This document shows, piece after piece, positions 1-8,227 of a stretch of DNA of 64,000 nucleotides. The stretch covers positions 310,001-374,000 of the forward strand of contig NZ_CP090376.1 in the NCBI RefSeq assembly GCF_022836875.1, written 5' to 3'. A model generated the notes under the pieces. The model searched no databases, was not told where the DNA came from, and saw only the letters and a list, made by a program, of their open reading frames with translations. Position 1 is the first letter of the stretch. Every line of letters begins with the position of its first letter. The stretch is from Flavobacterium enshiense (GTDB lineage: Bacteria; Bacteroidota; Bacteroidia; Flavobacteriales; Flavobacteriaceae). The position numbers were made by a program, and so were the translations under genes.

Positions 1-488
1 TGTCATACACCCAAGGAAAAATAACCTCCGACGATTTAGATTCAGATGCCTCGGCAAGAAAAGAACGCGGCTACAATTTTGAAAACGAAATCAAAGAACT
101 TTCGGCCGGCTTGGAATTTAATTTCTTTGATTTTGACCTACACAACAGTGGCTTTTTATTTACACCATATGTATATACAGGAATAAGCGGTTTTCGTTAT
201 GACGAATTGCACGTACTAAACGGTCAAACTAAAATCGACGACAGCAAATATTCTTTCGCCATACCAATGACTTTGGGTGTAAAAACCCGAATCGCCAACA
301 GTTTTGTCTTAGGATTGGAAAGCAGTGTAAAATACACCTTTACAGATAATTTAGATGGAAGCAACCCGGATAATTCGGATTATGCTTCTTTACGTTTTGG
401 AAATTTAAACAGCAATGACTGGTACGTTTTCACAGGAGTAACATTAACATATACTTTTGGACAAAACCCTTGTTTTTGCGCAGAATAA
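1..488 (+). CDS. PorG-like DUF6089 outer-membrane beta-barrel protein (3' part)
   Basis: The reading frame is open from base 3 and ends at a TAA at 486-488; the 5' end lies outside the window. The visible 161 residues alternate polar and hydrophobic stretches as in beta-barrel strands (FLFTPYVYTGISGF, SFVLGLESSVKYTFT) and close with the strand WYVFTGVTLTYTFG. This matches the C-terminal half of the DUF6089 family, whose Porphyromonas member PorG is an outer-membrane component of the type IX secretion system. The downstream order uppS-bamA-ompH-ompH is the conserved Bacteroidetes context of that gene, which supports the call. The next ATG is one base after the stop, suggesting translational coupling with uppS. 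The role in secretion here is inferred from family and context. Confidence 0.75.
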   Translation, partial: SYTQGKITSDDLDSDASARKERGYNFENEIKELSAGLEFNFFDFDLHNSGFLFTPYVYTGISGFRYDELHVLNGQTKIDDSKYSFAIPMTLGVKTRIANSFVLGLESSVKYTFTDNLDGSNPDNSDYASLRFGNLNSNDWYVFTGVTLTYTFGQNPCFCAE

Positions 489-489
489 A

Positions 490-1230
490 ATGAGTTTACC
501 GGAAAATATAAACAAAGATAATTTACCCAAGCACCTGGCCATAATCATGGACGGGAACGGACGTTGGGCAAAACAAAAAGGAATGCTTCGCGCTTTTGGC
601 CATGAAAGCGGAACAAAATCGGTTCGTGCAGTGGTGGAAAGCTGTGCCAAATTAGGCATCGAAAACCTAACCCTTTACGCATTTTCAACTGAAAACTGGA
701 ACCGCCCAAAATTTGAAGTTGAAGCTTTGATGAAACTTTTAATTTCTTCTTTAAAGGGAGAACTGAAAACACTTACCAAGAACGACATCCGCTTGAATTC
801 CATCGGAAATCTTGACAGTCTTCCCACTTCGGTAAAGAAAGAATTACTTGACGTAATTGACAAAACAAAAAACAACAAACGAATGACTTTAACGCTGGCT
901 TTAAGCTATGGCTCTCGTGAAGAAATCATCAGAGCTGTAAGAAACATCAGCGATAAAGTTAAAAATAACATAATTTCGGCAACTGATATTGATGAAACGA
1001 TTATTAATCAGCATCTTTACACGCATGATCTACCCGATGTAGATTTAGTAATTAGAACTAGTGGTGAGCAGCGCATCAGCAACTTTTTGCTGTGGCAAAT
1101 TGCTTACGCTGAGTTCTATTTTACTGATGTATTATGGCCTGACTTTAGAGAAAAAGACTTATATGACGCGATTATCAGCTATCAAAAAAGAGAACGAAGA
1201 TTTGGAAAAACAAGTGAACAAATTAAATAA
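490..1230 (+). CDS. uppS: Isoprenyl transferase (undecaprenyl diphosphate synthase)
   Basis: This cis-prenyltransferase condenses isopentenyl diphosphate onto farnesyl diphosphate to make the C55 lipid carrier for peptidoglycan and O-antigen. The ATG at 490 gives 246 residues, normal for the family. The signature AIIMDGNGRWA (residues 17-27) carries the catalytic Asp21, and the C-terminal block RTSGEQRISNFLLWQ holds the family's conserved diphosphate-binding Arg and Ser residues. A longer frame from a TTG at 457 would overlap the upstream gene and add a non-homologous leader, so 490 is preferred. The stop is 7 bases before the bamA ATG, and the gene sits in an envelope operon with BamA and Skp-type chaperones. 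Identification is secure. Confidence 0.97.
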   Translation: MSLPENINKDNLPKHLAIIMDGNGRWAKQKGMLRAFGHESGTKSVRAVVESCAKLGIENLTLYAFSTENWNRPKFEVEALMKLLISSLKGELKTLTKNDIRLNSIGNLDSLPTSVKKELLDVIDKTKNNKRMTLTLALSYGSREEIIRAVRNISDKVKNNIISATDIDETIINQHLYTHDLPDVDLVIRTSGEQRISNFLLWQIAYAEFYFTDVLWPDFREKDLYDAIISYQKRERRFGKTSEQIK

Positions 1231-1237
1231 TTTCAAA

Positions 1238-3913
1238 ATGTTTCAAAAAACTATAAAACTAGTTTTTGCAATTATATTTTTAGGAAGTATTTCCACCGTA
1301 AACGCTCAAGATCAAGATAACAACGCGCCCGAAGCAGGAAAAAAATACGTTCTTGCCAATGTTGATGTAACCGGCAAAATAACCTACAATCAACAGACAA
1401 TTGTTACATTTTCAGGTTTAGAAAAAGGAGAAACCATTACCGTTCCCGGTGATGAAATCAGTAGCGCCATTAAAAAACTTTGGAAATTAGGTCTTTTCAA
1501 TGACATCAACTTTTATGTCCAAAAAATTCAGAACGACAGTATATTCCTTGAGTTAAACATCAACGAATTACCAAAACTGAACGAAGTTAAATTCCAAGGT
1601 GTAAAAAAAGGAAAAGTTGACGATTTAATTAAAGACAATGATCTAAAGAAAGACAAAGTTGTTAATGAAAACCTTTTAACAACCACAAAGAATTACATCG
1701 AAAACAAATACAAAAAAGACGGTTTTTACAATACAAAAGTAACCATAAATACTATTCCCGATTCTACCGAGAACCGAGTAAACATGGTAGTTAATGTTGA
1801 CCGTGGCAAAAAAGTAAAAATCAACGACATCGTATTTGAAGGCAACTCTGAATTTACAACAGACAAACTTAAGAGAACCCTTTCAAACACTAAAGAGAAA
1901 AGCATTTGGAATCCAATGCGAATCTATAAATCTTCTAAATTCATCAAAGATAAATACAATGAGGATTTGGTTGCCCTTGTTGATGAATACAAGGAAAACG
2001 GATACCGCGATGCAAGAATCACTGATGAAACCGTAACTTACGATAAGAAAAAAAACACTGTCGACATCAAGATCAAACTTGAAGAAGGGAAAAAATATTA
2101 TTTCGGCGACATTCGTTTTTTAGGAAATACAGTATACAACAATCGACATCTTGAACAAATATTAGGCATTAAAAAAGGCGATGTTTATAACGGAAAATTA
2201 CTTCAGGAACGTATCGCGGATAAATCAAGACCCGACGGAGAGGACCTAACCAACGAATACCAAAACAACGGATATCTTTTCTCCAACATTAACGCTGTTG
2301 AAGTAAAAACCGCTAACGACACCATAGACTTTGAAATCCGCATAACGGAAGGCCCTGTTGCCTATTTCAACAAAGTTACGGTTACAGGAAACGACCGAAC
2401 AAATGACCATGTTATTTACCGAGAATTACGTACAAAACCAGGCCAGAAATGGAGCAAGGATAATGTGATGCGAAGCCTTCGTGAACTTGGTCAGCTAGGT
2501 TTCTTTGACGCAGAAGCCCTTAAGCCGGATGTAAAACCCAACGGCGCTGACGGAACTGTGGATATCAATTACAATGTAGTTGAAAAAGGATCAAGCCAGG
2601 TAGAGCTACAAGGTGGATACGGTGGTGGCGGTTTTATCGGAACCTTAGGGCTTTCCTTTAACAACTTCTCCATAAGAAATTTATTCAACAAAGATGCCTA
2701 CAAACCACTTCCAATGGGAGATGGTCAGAAAATGGCATTGCGTTTACAAGGTAGTTCCTATTTCCAAACGTATAGTTTATCCTTTACAGAACCTTGGTTT
2801 GGAGGTAAGAAACCAGTGAGTTTTTCAACTTCCCTTTCCCACAGTAAACAGTATTTATACAATTACTCAACCCGCGATGTGACAAAAGAACAAAGCTTTA
2901 CCATTTCTTCAATTTCTGTTGGTATGGCAAAAAAATTATCAGTACCGGATGATTACTTCATTTTATCGCAATCTGTATCCTTCCAGTACTACAACCTAAA
3001 CAACTATTTTACCGGTCTTTTCACCTTTGGTAACGGAGATTCCAGAAACTTAACCTATACCGTAGCCTTATCAAGAAACAGTAAAGGTAACAACCCAATT
3101 TACCCAACTTATGGCTCGGAATTTTCGCTTACAGGTAAATTTACTCTGCCATATTCTCTTTTTAATGGTGTAGATTACGGAAATTTAGGTAATTTAGAGG
3201 AAAATAAAGTAGTTACCACTAAGGCGCAACAGACAGCTGATGGCACCTACGTTCCTGCAGGCACGTACTTGGATGAAGACGGAAATGCGGTTCCAGGTAA
3301 CGATTACACCTTAGCTGCTGCGGATCAGGCCAAAGTGGATCAGATTCGCTTCAAATGGTTAGAGTATTATAAAATTAAATTTAAAGCCGATTGGTATACT
3401 AAAGTGTATGAAAAATTAGTTTTACGTACCTTAGGGGAATTCGGATTCCTTGGTGCTTATAACCAGGAAAGAGGTCTGGTACCTTTCGAGCGTTTTTATT
3501 TAGGTGGTGACGGATTGGCAAACTTCTCTATGGACGGCCGCGAGGTAATTCAGCTGAGAGGATATCCGAATCAGTCCCTAGCTCCTATTATTGAAGAACC
3601 AGGTCCGAAATACGGACAACAGGTTGGAGCGACCGTGTACAATAAGTTTTCATTGGAATTGCGTTATCCGATAACTTTAGCACAGTCGGCTTCCATTTAC
3701 GCCCTCACCTTTGCAGAAGCAGGTGCATCCTTCGATTCGTTTAAGAACTACACGCCATTTTCTTTAAAACGATCAGCAGGAGTTGGTTTAAGAGTATTTA
3801 TGCCTGCCTTTGGCTTATTGGGTATTGATTTTGCTCACGGATTTGACGCAGTTCCGGGACAAACCCAAAAAAGCGGATGGCAAACCCACTTCATCATTGG
3901 CCAACAGTTTTAA
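1238..3913 (+). CDS. bamA: BamA, outer membrane protein assembly factor
   Basis: BamA is the Omp85-family core of the machine that folds beta-barrels into the outer membrane. The ATG at 1238 gives 891 residues beginning with a signal peptide (about residues 1-23, ending VNAQ); an upstream start would run through uppS and add a spurious leader. Periplasmic POTRA-type repeats occupy roughly residues 35-440 (recurring G-D-x-Y, G-F-x-D/N and NGY patterns), followed by the Omp85 barrel from about 460 to the terminal FIIGQQF, which ends in Phe as barrel substrates do. A hydrophilic segment of about 60 residues (about 650-710) lies inside the barrel region, probably a surface loop. OmpH/Skp genes follow directly, as in other Bacteroidetes. 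Confidence 0.96.
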   Translation: MFQKTIKLVFAIIFLGSISTVNAQDQDNNAPEAGKKYVLANVDVTGKITYNQQTIVTFSGLEKGETITVPGDEISSAIKKLWKLGLFNDINFYVQKIQNDSIFLELNINELPKLNEVKFQGVKKGKVDDLIKDNDLKKDKVVNENLLTTTKNYIENKYKKDGFYNTKVTINTIPDSTENRVNMVVNVDRGKKVKINDIVFEGNSEFTTDKLKRTLSNTKEKSIWNPMRIYKSSKFIKDKYNEDLVALVDEYKENGYRDARITDETVTYDKKKNTVDIKIKLEEGKKYYFGDIRFLGNTVYNNRHLEQILGIKKGDVYNGKLLQERIADKSRPDGEDLTNEYQNNGYLFSNINAVEVKTANDTIDFEIRITEGPVAYFNKVTVTGNDRTNDHVIYRELRTKPGQKWSKDNVMRSLRELGQLGFFDAEALKPDVKPNGADGTVDINYNVVEKGSSQVELQGGYGGGGFIGTLGLSFNNFSIRNLFNKDAYKPLPMGDGQKMALRLQGSSYFQTYSLSFTEPWFGGKKPVSFSTSLSHSKQYLYNYSTRDVTKEQSFTISSISVGMAKKLSVPDDYFILSQSVSFQYYNLNNYFTGLFTFGNGDSRNLTYTVALSRNSKGNNPIYPTYGSEFSLTGKFTLPYSLFNGVDYGNLGNLEENKVVTTKAQQTADGTYVPAGTYLDEDGNAVPGNDYTLAAADQAKVDQIRFKWLEYYKIKFKADWYTKVYEKLVLRTLGEFGFLGAYNQERGLVPFERFYLGGDGLANFSMDGREVIQLRGYPNQSLAPIIEEPGPKYGQQVGATVYNKFSLELRYPITLAQSASIYALTFAEAGASFDSFKNYTPFSLKRSAGVGLRVFMPAFGLLGIDFAHGFDAVPGQTQKSGWQTHFIIGQQF

Positions 3914-3951
3914 AGTTTGGCATGATAGTTGAAATTAACTTTATCAACATT

Positions 3952-5067
3952 ATGAGAAAACATTTTTTACTTGTACTTGTAAGCTTCGCTTTTTTAACTG
4001 CAAACGCCCAAAGCAAAGGCGTGAAGGTAGGTTATATTGACATGGATTATATCTTGGAGAAAGCACCGGAATATGCCGAAGCCAAAAACCAATTGGAACA
4101 GAAAGCGCAAACCTGGAAACAGGAGATTGAAGTTAAGAAAAATGAGATAAACAAACTGAAAGACAATTTAAATACTGAAAAAGTTCTTTTAACCAAGGAA
4201 CTAATTGCAGAAAGAGAAGAAGCGATAGGCTTTCTTGAAAAAGAATTGTTGGAATATCAGCAAAAAAGATTCGGTCCTAACGGTGACTTAATGATTCAGA
4301 AATCCACCTTGATTAAGCCAATACAAGATCAGGTATTTACAGCCGTACAAGACATAGCTGCGGCTCAGAAATATGATTTTATATTTGACAAGTCATCGGA
4401 TTTAACCATGATGTTTGCAAATCAACGCTTCGACTTAAGCGACCGAGTGTTGCGAGTTTTAATGCGTGCTCAAAAGAAAGAACAGATGTCTAAAAAGCAA
4501 ATAAAAGAGCAGGAAAAACAAGATGCTTTAGACGACATGGCCGCCGAAAATCCGGATCAGATTGAAAGACAGAAAAAATTAGACGAGAAAAAAGCGGCTC
4601 GTGAAAAACTTATAGAAGAAAGAAAACAGGCCATCGAACAAAAGAAAAAAGAAGCCGAAGAACGCAGAAAACAACTTTTAGAAGAAAGAAAGAACAAGCA
4701 ACAAGGTAAAACAACCACTGCACCTGCAACAGATACGCCGGACGGAAAAGCGAGTGAAGAAAAACCTGCTGACGGAAAAGCGAGTGAAGACAAACTTACA
4801 GACGATAAACCAAAAGAAAAAACTCAGGCTGAAATAAATGCCGAGAAAAAAGCGGAAGCCGAAGCAAAAAAGAAAACAGCTGCTGAAGAACGCCAAAAGC
4901 TATTGGAAGAAAGAAAAAAAATACTGGAAGAAAAACGTAAAAAAATTATAGAAGACAGGGAAAAAGCCAAAAAAGAAAGAGAAGAAGCCGCAAAAAAGAA
5001 AGCTGAAGAAAACAAAACAGAGGAAAACAAAACAGAGGAAAATAAAACAGAAGAAAACAAAAATTAA
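3952..5067 (+). CDS. OmpH/Skp family periplasmic chaperone with long charged tail
   Basis: Skp-like chaperones hold unfolded outer-membrane proteins in the periplasm. The ATG at 3952 gives 371 residues with a clear signal peptide (MRKHFLLVLVSFAF...ANAQ). The OmpH domain covers about residues 20-180 (VGYIDMDYILEKAPEY, then a coiled-coil hairpin, then YDFIFDKSSDL). The rest is an almost uninterrupted Lys/Glu/Arg/Ala coiled-coil tail, making the protein twice the size of ordinary Skp (about 160-170 residues). The tail carries two kinds of internal repeat, a ten-residue DGKASE unit and C-terminal ENKTE pentapeptides. It lies between bamA and a normal-length ompH. The OmpH assignment is firm; the role of the tail is unknown. 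Confidence 0.9.
   Translation: MRKHFLLVLVSFAFLTANAQSKGVKVGYIDMDYILEKAPEYAEAKNQLEQKAQTWKQEIEVKKNEINKLKDNLNTEKVLLTKELIAEREEAIGFLEKELLEYQQKRFGPNGDLMIQKSTLIKPIQDQVFTAVQDIAAAQKYDFIFDKSSDLTMMFANQRFDLSDRVLRVLMRAQKKEQMSKKQIKEQEKQDALDDMAAENPDQIERQKKLDEKKAAREKLIEERKQAIEQKKKEAEERRKQLLEERKNKQQGKTTTAPATDTPDGKASEEKPADGKASEDKLTDDKPKEKTQAEINAEKKAEAEAKKKTAAEERQKLLEERKKILEEKRKKIIEDREKAKKEREEAAKKKAEENKTEENKTEENKTEENKN
4741..4800 (+). repeat. 30-bp direct repeat inside ompH tail (2 copies)
   Basis: Two adjacent 30-base units (4741-4770 and 4771-4800) start with the same 20 bases, encoding DGKASE twice. They lie in the charged tail of the long OmpH protein and look like a recent in-frame duplication. Confidence 0.85.
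5008..5064 (+). repeat. 15-bp tandem repeat encoding ENKTE (3.8 copies)
   Basis: Units at 5008-5022, 5023-5037 and 5038-5052, plus a partial copy to 5064, encode ENKTE pentapeptides at the extreme C-terminus of the long OmpH protein. The first two units are identical; the third has two changes. Length variation here would stay in frame. Confidence 0.9.
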
Positions 5068-5091
5068 AAATTACTAATAACTATTCTAACA

Positions 5092-5601
5092 ATGAAACAA
5101 TTAAAAACTTTACTTATCGCTGCAGCATTGTTCATCGGTGCAAACCAAACTATTTCAGCACAAGCAAAAGTAGCTCATATCGATGTTCAGGAGCTAATGA
5201 CTAACATGCCAGAAATGAAAACAGCTCAGGCTCAGGTTAAAAAGATAAGCGAAACTTATGACAACGAATACAAAACCATGGTAACTGAGTACCAGAACAA
5301 AATGAAAAAATACGAATCAGAAGCATCAACAGTTACTGAAGCCGTAAACGAAACCCGTGCAAAAGAAATGCAGGATATGGGACAGCGTATCCAACAATAC
5401 AGAGATACTGCTCAGAAAGAATTACAGCAAAAAGAAATGGACCTTGTAAAACCAATCATGGACAAAGCTAAGGCAGCTATTCAGAAAGTAGCAAAAGTTA
5501 AAGGTTTCCAATATGTACTTGATGCGACTCCAGGTAGTGGTGTAATCGTAGCAGAAGGTCCAAGCTTATTGACTGACGTTAAAAAAGAATTAGGATTCTA
5601 A
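5092..5601 (+). CDS. OmpH/Skp family outer membrane chaperone
   Basis: This 169-residue protein has the standard Skp/OmpH size. A signal peptide (about residues 1-25, ending TISAQA) precedes the family start VAHIDVQELMTNMPEMK. A long helical hairpin rich in Gln, Lys and Glu follows (about 40-130), then the closing strand GFQYVLDATPGSGVIVAEG. It would act as a trimeric 'jellyfish' holdase delivering outer-membrane proteins to BamA. It starts 24 bases after the long OmpH paralogue in the same operon, and a strong palindromic terminator lies 19 bases after its stop. The pair of OmpH genes after bamA is the usual Bacteroidetes arrangement. Confidence 0.94.
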   Translation: MKQLKTLLIAAALFIGANQTISAQAKVAHIDVQELMTNMPEMKTAQAQVKKISETYDNEYKTMVTEYQNKMKKYESEASTVTEAVNETRAKEMQDMGQRIQQYRDTAQKELQQKEMDLVKPIMDKAKAAIQKVAKVKGFQYVLDATPGSGVIVAEGPSLLTDVKKELGF

Positions 5602-5620
5602 TAAAATTTTCCTAAATACG

Positions 5621-5653
5621 AAAAACTGCTCTAAATTTAGAGCAGTTTTTTTT
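5621..5653 (+). terminator. Loopless perfect-palindrome terminator after ompH
   Basis: Bases 5621-5650 form a perfect 30-base palindrome with A5 and T5 ends, continuing into a run of eight T. It ends the uppS-bamA-ompH-ompH transcript. Being symmetrical, it could work on either strand, but only the + strand has a gene ending here. Confidence 0.9.
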
Positions 5654-5660
5654 ACATTTG
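5653..5660 (+). promoter_or_regulatory. TAnnTTTG -7 box of murI, overlapping the terminator T-run
   Basis: TACATTTG at 5653-5660 is an exact match to the Bacteroidetes -7 consensus and begins at the last T of the preceding terminator. Only four bases separate it from the murI ATG at 5665, so transcription should start at or next to the start codon. No clear -33 TTG was found. Confidence 0.6.
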
Positions 5661-5664
5661 TTTT

Positions 5665-6444
5665 ATGAGCAGCAATAAACCTATAGGCATCTTCGACTCT
5701 GGCATTGGCGGTACATCCATCTGGAAGGAAATTCACAGCCTTATGCCCAACGAAAACACTATTTACCTTTCAGACAGTAAAAACGCTCCTTACGGACAAC
5801 GTCCCAAAGAGGAAATAATTGCGTTGAGTTGCAAAAACACAGAGATGTTATTAGATCTAGGATGCAAATTAATAGTGGTCGCCTGTAATACTGCCACGAC
5901 AAATGCTATTAAAGAACTACGCGCCAAATATGACGTTCCTTTTATAGGAATTGAACCGGCTATTAAACCGGCCGCAAATCAATCGAAGACACAAACCATC
6001 GGTATTTTGGCAACCAAAGGAACCATTAACAGCGAACTTTTTAGCAAAGCGGTTGCCTCCCACTCGAACGTCAAAATTATCGAGCAAATTGGTCACGGGC
6101 TTGTTCAATTGGTTGAACAAGGCAAAATAGATTCGCCTGAAATGACTTCACTTTTGGAAGAATACCTCAAACCAATGATTGCAGCGAACATAGACTATCT
6201 GGTTTTAGGCTGCACCCATTACCCCTACTTGATTCCTCAAATAAAAAAAATCATACCCGACCATATAAAAATCATTGATTCTGGGGAAGCTGTGGCCAAG
6301 CAAACCCAAAATATCCTTATAAAAAATAATCTGCTAAATAGTTCCGATGAAACTAAAAAGCAGATTTTTTATGCCAACAGTGACTCCACGGTTCTTAAAG
6401 ACATTCTTGGATTCAACGACAATGTATTTGAAAGGGACTTTTAA
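5665..6444 (+). CDS. murI: Glutamate racemase
   Basis: MurI interconverts L- and D-glutamate, supplying D-Glu for peptidoglycan. The 259-residue product has the family start IGIFDSGIGGTS with Asp11. The two catalytic cysteines are visible in VVACNTATTNA (Cys74) and LGCTHYPYL (Cys183), and SDSKNAPYG supplies substrate contacts. The gene follows the uppS-bamA-ompH operon but is separated from it by a terminator and has its own -7 box. It converges with the next gene, and both stop codons share the same TTAA. The functional call is secure. Confidence 0.97.
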   Translation: MSSNKPIGIFDSGIGGTSIWKEIHSLMPNENTIYLSDSKNAPYGQRPKEEIIALSCKNTEMLLDLGCKLIVVACNTATTNAIKELRAKYDVPFIGIEPAIKPAANQSKTQTIGILATKGTINSELFSKAVASHSNVKIIEQIGHGLVQLVEQGKIDSPEMTSLLEEYLKPMIAANIDYLVLGCTHYPYLIPQIKKIIPDHIKIIDSGEAVAKQTQNILIKNNLLNSSDETKKQIFYANSDSTVLKDILGFNDNVFERDF

Positions 6445-6962
6445 TTTCCCTCCTTAAACCAACTCGAATACATGACGTAATTATTGGATATACGCTCGAT
6501 TTCACCGGCGAAATCAGACGTATTGATATCTTTCACCTTCTTTGCAGGGATTCCTGCGTAAATCGCCCCGGATTCCACAACGGTATTTTGTGTAACAACA
6601 GAGCCTGCCCCAATGATTGTATTGCTATTGATAACGCAATTATCCATAATAATAGCTCCCATTCCAATTAATACATTATCGTGTACTGTACAGCCGTGCA
6701 CTATAGCGTTATGACCGATAGAAACATTATTCCCTATTACAGTCGGATGTTTTTGGTAAGTACAATGAATTACTGCACCGTCCTGAATGTTCACTTTGTT
6801 ACCGATGGTGATCGAATGAACATCGCCGCGTACAACAGCATTAAACCAAATACTACAAGATGCCCCTAAAGTAACATCTCCAACAATGGTAGCATTATCT
6901 GCTACATAACAATCCTCCGGTATTTGAGGATATTTTCCTCTGACTTCTTTAATCAATGCCAT
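6441..6962 (-). CDS. Gamma carbonic anhydrase family protein (left-handed beta-helix)
   Basis: The 173-residue protein is built of hexapeptide repeats (for example NNVSIGHNAIVHG, DNVLIGMGAIIMD, NTIIGAGSVVTQ), giving a left-handed beta-helix trimer. Metal-ligand histidines of the gamma class appear as AVIHCT and IGHNAIVHGC. It belongs to the YrdA/PaaY branch; whether it hydrates CO2 or acts on another acyl substrate cannot be decided from sequence. It converges on murI with a 4-base overlap in which one TTAA supplies both stops. A hairpin terminator lies just upstream of its start and belongs to the porP-like gene. Confidence 0.93.
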   Translation of the reverse strand: MALIKEVRGKYPQIPEDCYVADNATIVGDVTLGASCSIWFNAVVRGDVHSITIGNKVNIQDGAVIHCTYQKHPTVIGNNVSIGHNAIVHGCTVHDNVLIGMGAIIMDNCVINSNTIIGAGSVVTQNTVVESGAIYAGIPAKKVKDINTSDFAGEIERISNNYVMYSSWFKEGN

Positions 6963-6970
6963 ATTATATC

Positions 6971-6995
6971 AAAAAAAAGTCCCGATAAACGGGAC
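6971..6995 (-). terminator. Intrinsic terminator after the PorP/SprF-like gene
   Basis: A six-base-pair GC-rich stem (6979-6984 with 6990-6995, five-base loop) is followed on the - strand by eight T. It lies 15 bases after the stop of the upstream - strand gene and before the next start. Confidence 0.85.
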
Positions 6996-7009
6996 ATATT
7001 AAATTTTAA

Positions 7010-8008
7010 TTAATTTACTGCAGGACAGTTACAGTGGTAAGGCTCACGTTTACAGTTAAAGTTGAAACCTAATGTAATCTGGTGGAAACCACTGTTATCG
7101 AATTTAACAGCTTGTGATAAATAAGAATACGTGTAAGCAAACATGAAGTTTTTGTAATTTACACCAACGATTGGCGTAAAATACTGCAACGATTGGTCTT
7201 GAACAGTTCCCCCTTCATAATATTGCGTTGCATCAAAACTTCTTCTATATGAAAGACCTCCCCAAACTTTACCGAAGTCCTCCATATTTTTATAAAGTTT
7301 AAGGTTTATATCAATAGATTTCTCTTTGGTTTGCTCAAATGCTTGAAACATAACTGACGGCTCCCATAAAAGACCATCTTCGTTTCCAAAGGTATAACCT
7401 GCAGAAACAATATATTTTCTTAAATTGTCGAATTCGATATCGGTATAAATTTCACGTTTAGACTCAATTGCATTTTTAACAGTAAAATGAGCGTAAAAAT
7501 CAACAAAGTGATAAGACATTCCCAAATCCACATTGAAATAAGTATAATCTTGCTTTGTACCTCCAACAACCGGATCAAATCCTTCAAATTCAGATTCGTC
7601 CAATCTACTCTGAATAATTCCGACGTTTGCTCCAAAAGAAAGCATATTCAAATCGTCATTACCTTGAGAAAAACGGATATGGTGAGCATAAGTAACTTTG
7701 GCACCTGTCTGTGAGTGATATCCGTTACGATCATTGAACACAATAGCACCAAAAGCCGATGTTCCTTCATCACCCAAAGACGTGTTAAAACTCAACGTTT
7801 GCAATGCCGGAGCATCAGCCTCACCAAACCATTGGTTACGTGCTGTCAATCTCACTTTTGCACAGTTAGAAGCTCCCGCCATGGAAGGGTGAATTAAATA
7901 ATAGTTATCCGATAAATAATCTGAATAAACAGGAAGTCCCTCCTGAGAGAATGATAGTTGGGTCAAAAATAAAGCTAAAATTAAAAAGCGCTTTTTCAGT
8001 ATGTTCAT
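7010..8008 (-). CDS. PorP/SprF family type IX secretion membrane protein
   Basis: PorP/SprF proteins are outer-membrane beta-barrels that work with the type IX secretion system, often in delivering or anchoring particular substrates such as SprB. The 332-residue product starts with a signal peptide (about 1-21, ending LSFSQ) and the family opening GLPVYSDYLSDNYYLIHPSMAG. ARNQWFG, alternating barrel strands and a final strand ITLGFNFNC follow. Related SprF genes usually sit beside a large adhesin gene; here there is none, so this copy may be a general component or serve a remote substrate. It forms its own transcription unit with a promoter at 8070-8101 and a terminator at 6971-6995. Confidence 0.92.
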   Translation of the reverse strand: MNILKKRFLILALFLTQLSFSQEGLPVYSDYLSDNYYLIHPSMAGASNCAKVRLTARNQWFGEADAPALQTLSFNTSLGDEGTSAFGAIVFNDRNGYHSQTGAKVTYAHHIRFSQGNDDLNMLSFGANVGIIQSRLDESEFEGFDPVVGGTKQDYTYFNVDLGMSYHFVDFYAHFTVKNAIESKREIYTDIEFDNLRKYIVSAGYTFGNEDGLLWEPSVMFQAFEQTKEKSIDINLKLYKNMEDFGKVWGGLSYRRSFDATQYYEGGTVQDQSLQYFTPIVGVNYKNFMFAYTYSYLSQAVKFDNSGFHQITLGFNFNCKREPYHCNCPAVN

Positions 8009-8069
8009 ATTTCTTTATTATTGATAGGGGTAGTTTGTTTAAAAAATAGGGGTATTTTTCAATACTCCC

Positions 8070-8101
8070 CAAATATATAAATTTTTAAATAACAAAAACA
8101 A
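8070..8101 (-). promoter_or_regulatory. Promoter of the PorP/SprF-like gene
   Basis: On the - strand the -7 box TATATTTG (8077-8070) is an exact TAnnTTTG match. A TTG (8101-8099) stands 21 bases upstream as the -33 element. It gives a leader of about 55 bases, which contains an imperfect hairpin formed by GGGG and CCCC arms at about 8049-8070. Confidence 0.65.
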
Positions 8102-8202
8102 TCGATTTTTTTTTTGCACATTTTAGTATAAAAAAATGAAAACAATCTGTTAATTTTTTCTTTAAAACGTCAAATATAATTATTCATAGCATACAACTTC
8201 CT

Positions 8203-8210
8203 TAAATTTG
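8203..8210 (+). promoter_or_regulatory. TAnnTTTG -7 box of the nfu gene
   Basis: TAAATTTG at 8203-8210 matches the consensus exactly and stands 17 bases before the ATG at 8228. A -33 element is not clear. Confidence 0.55.
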
Positions 8211-8227
8211 CAAAAAATAACAAAAAG

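Noticed and set aside
1061..1237. Upstream extension of bamA by 59 codons
   Set aside because: The extension is the uppS sequence in another frame, and the signal peptide begins at 1238.
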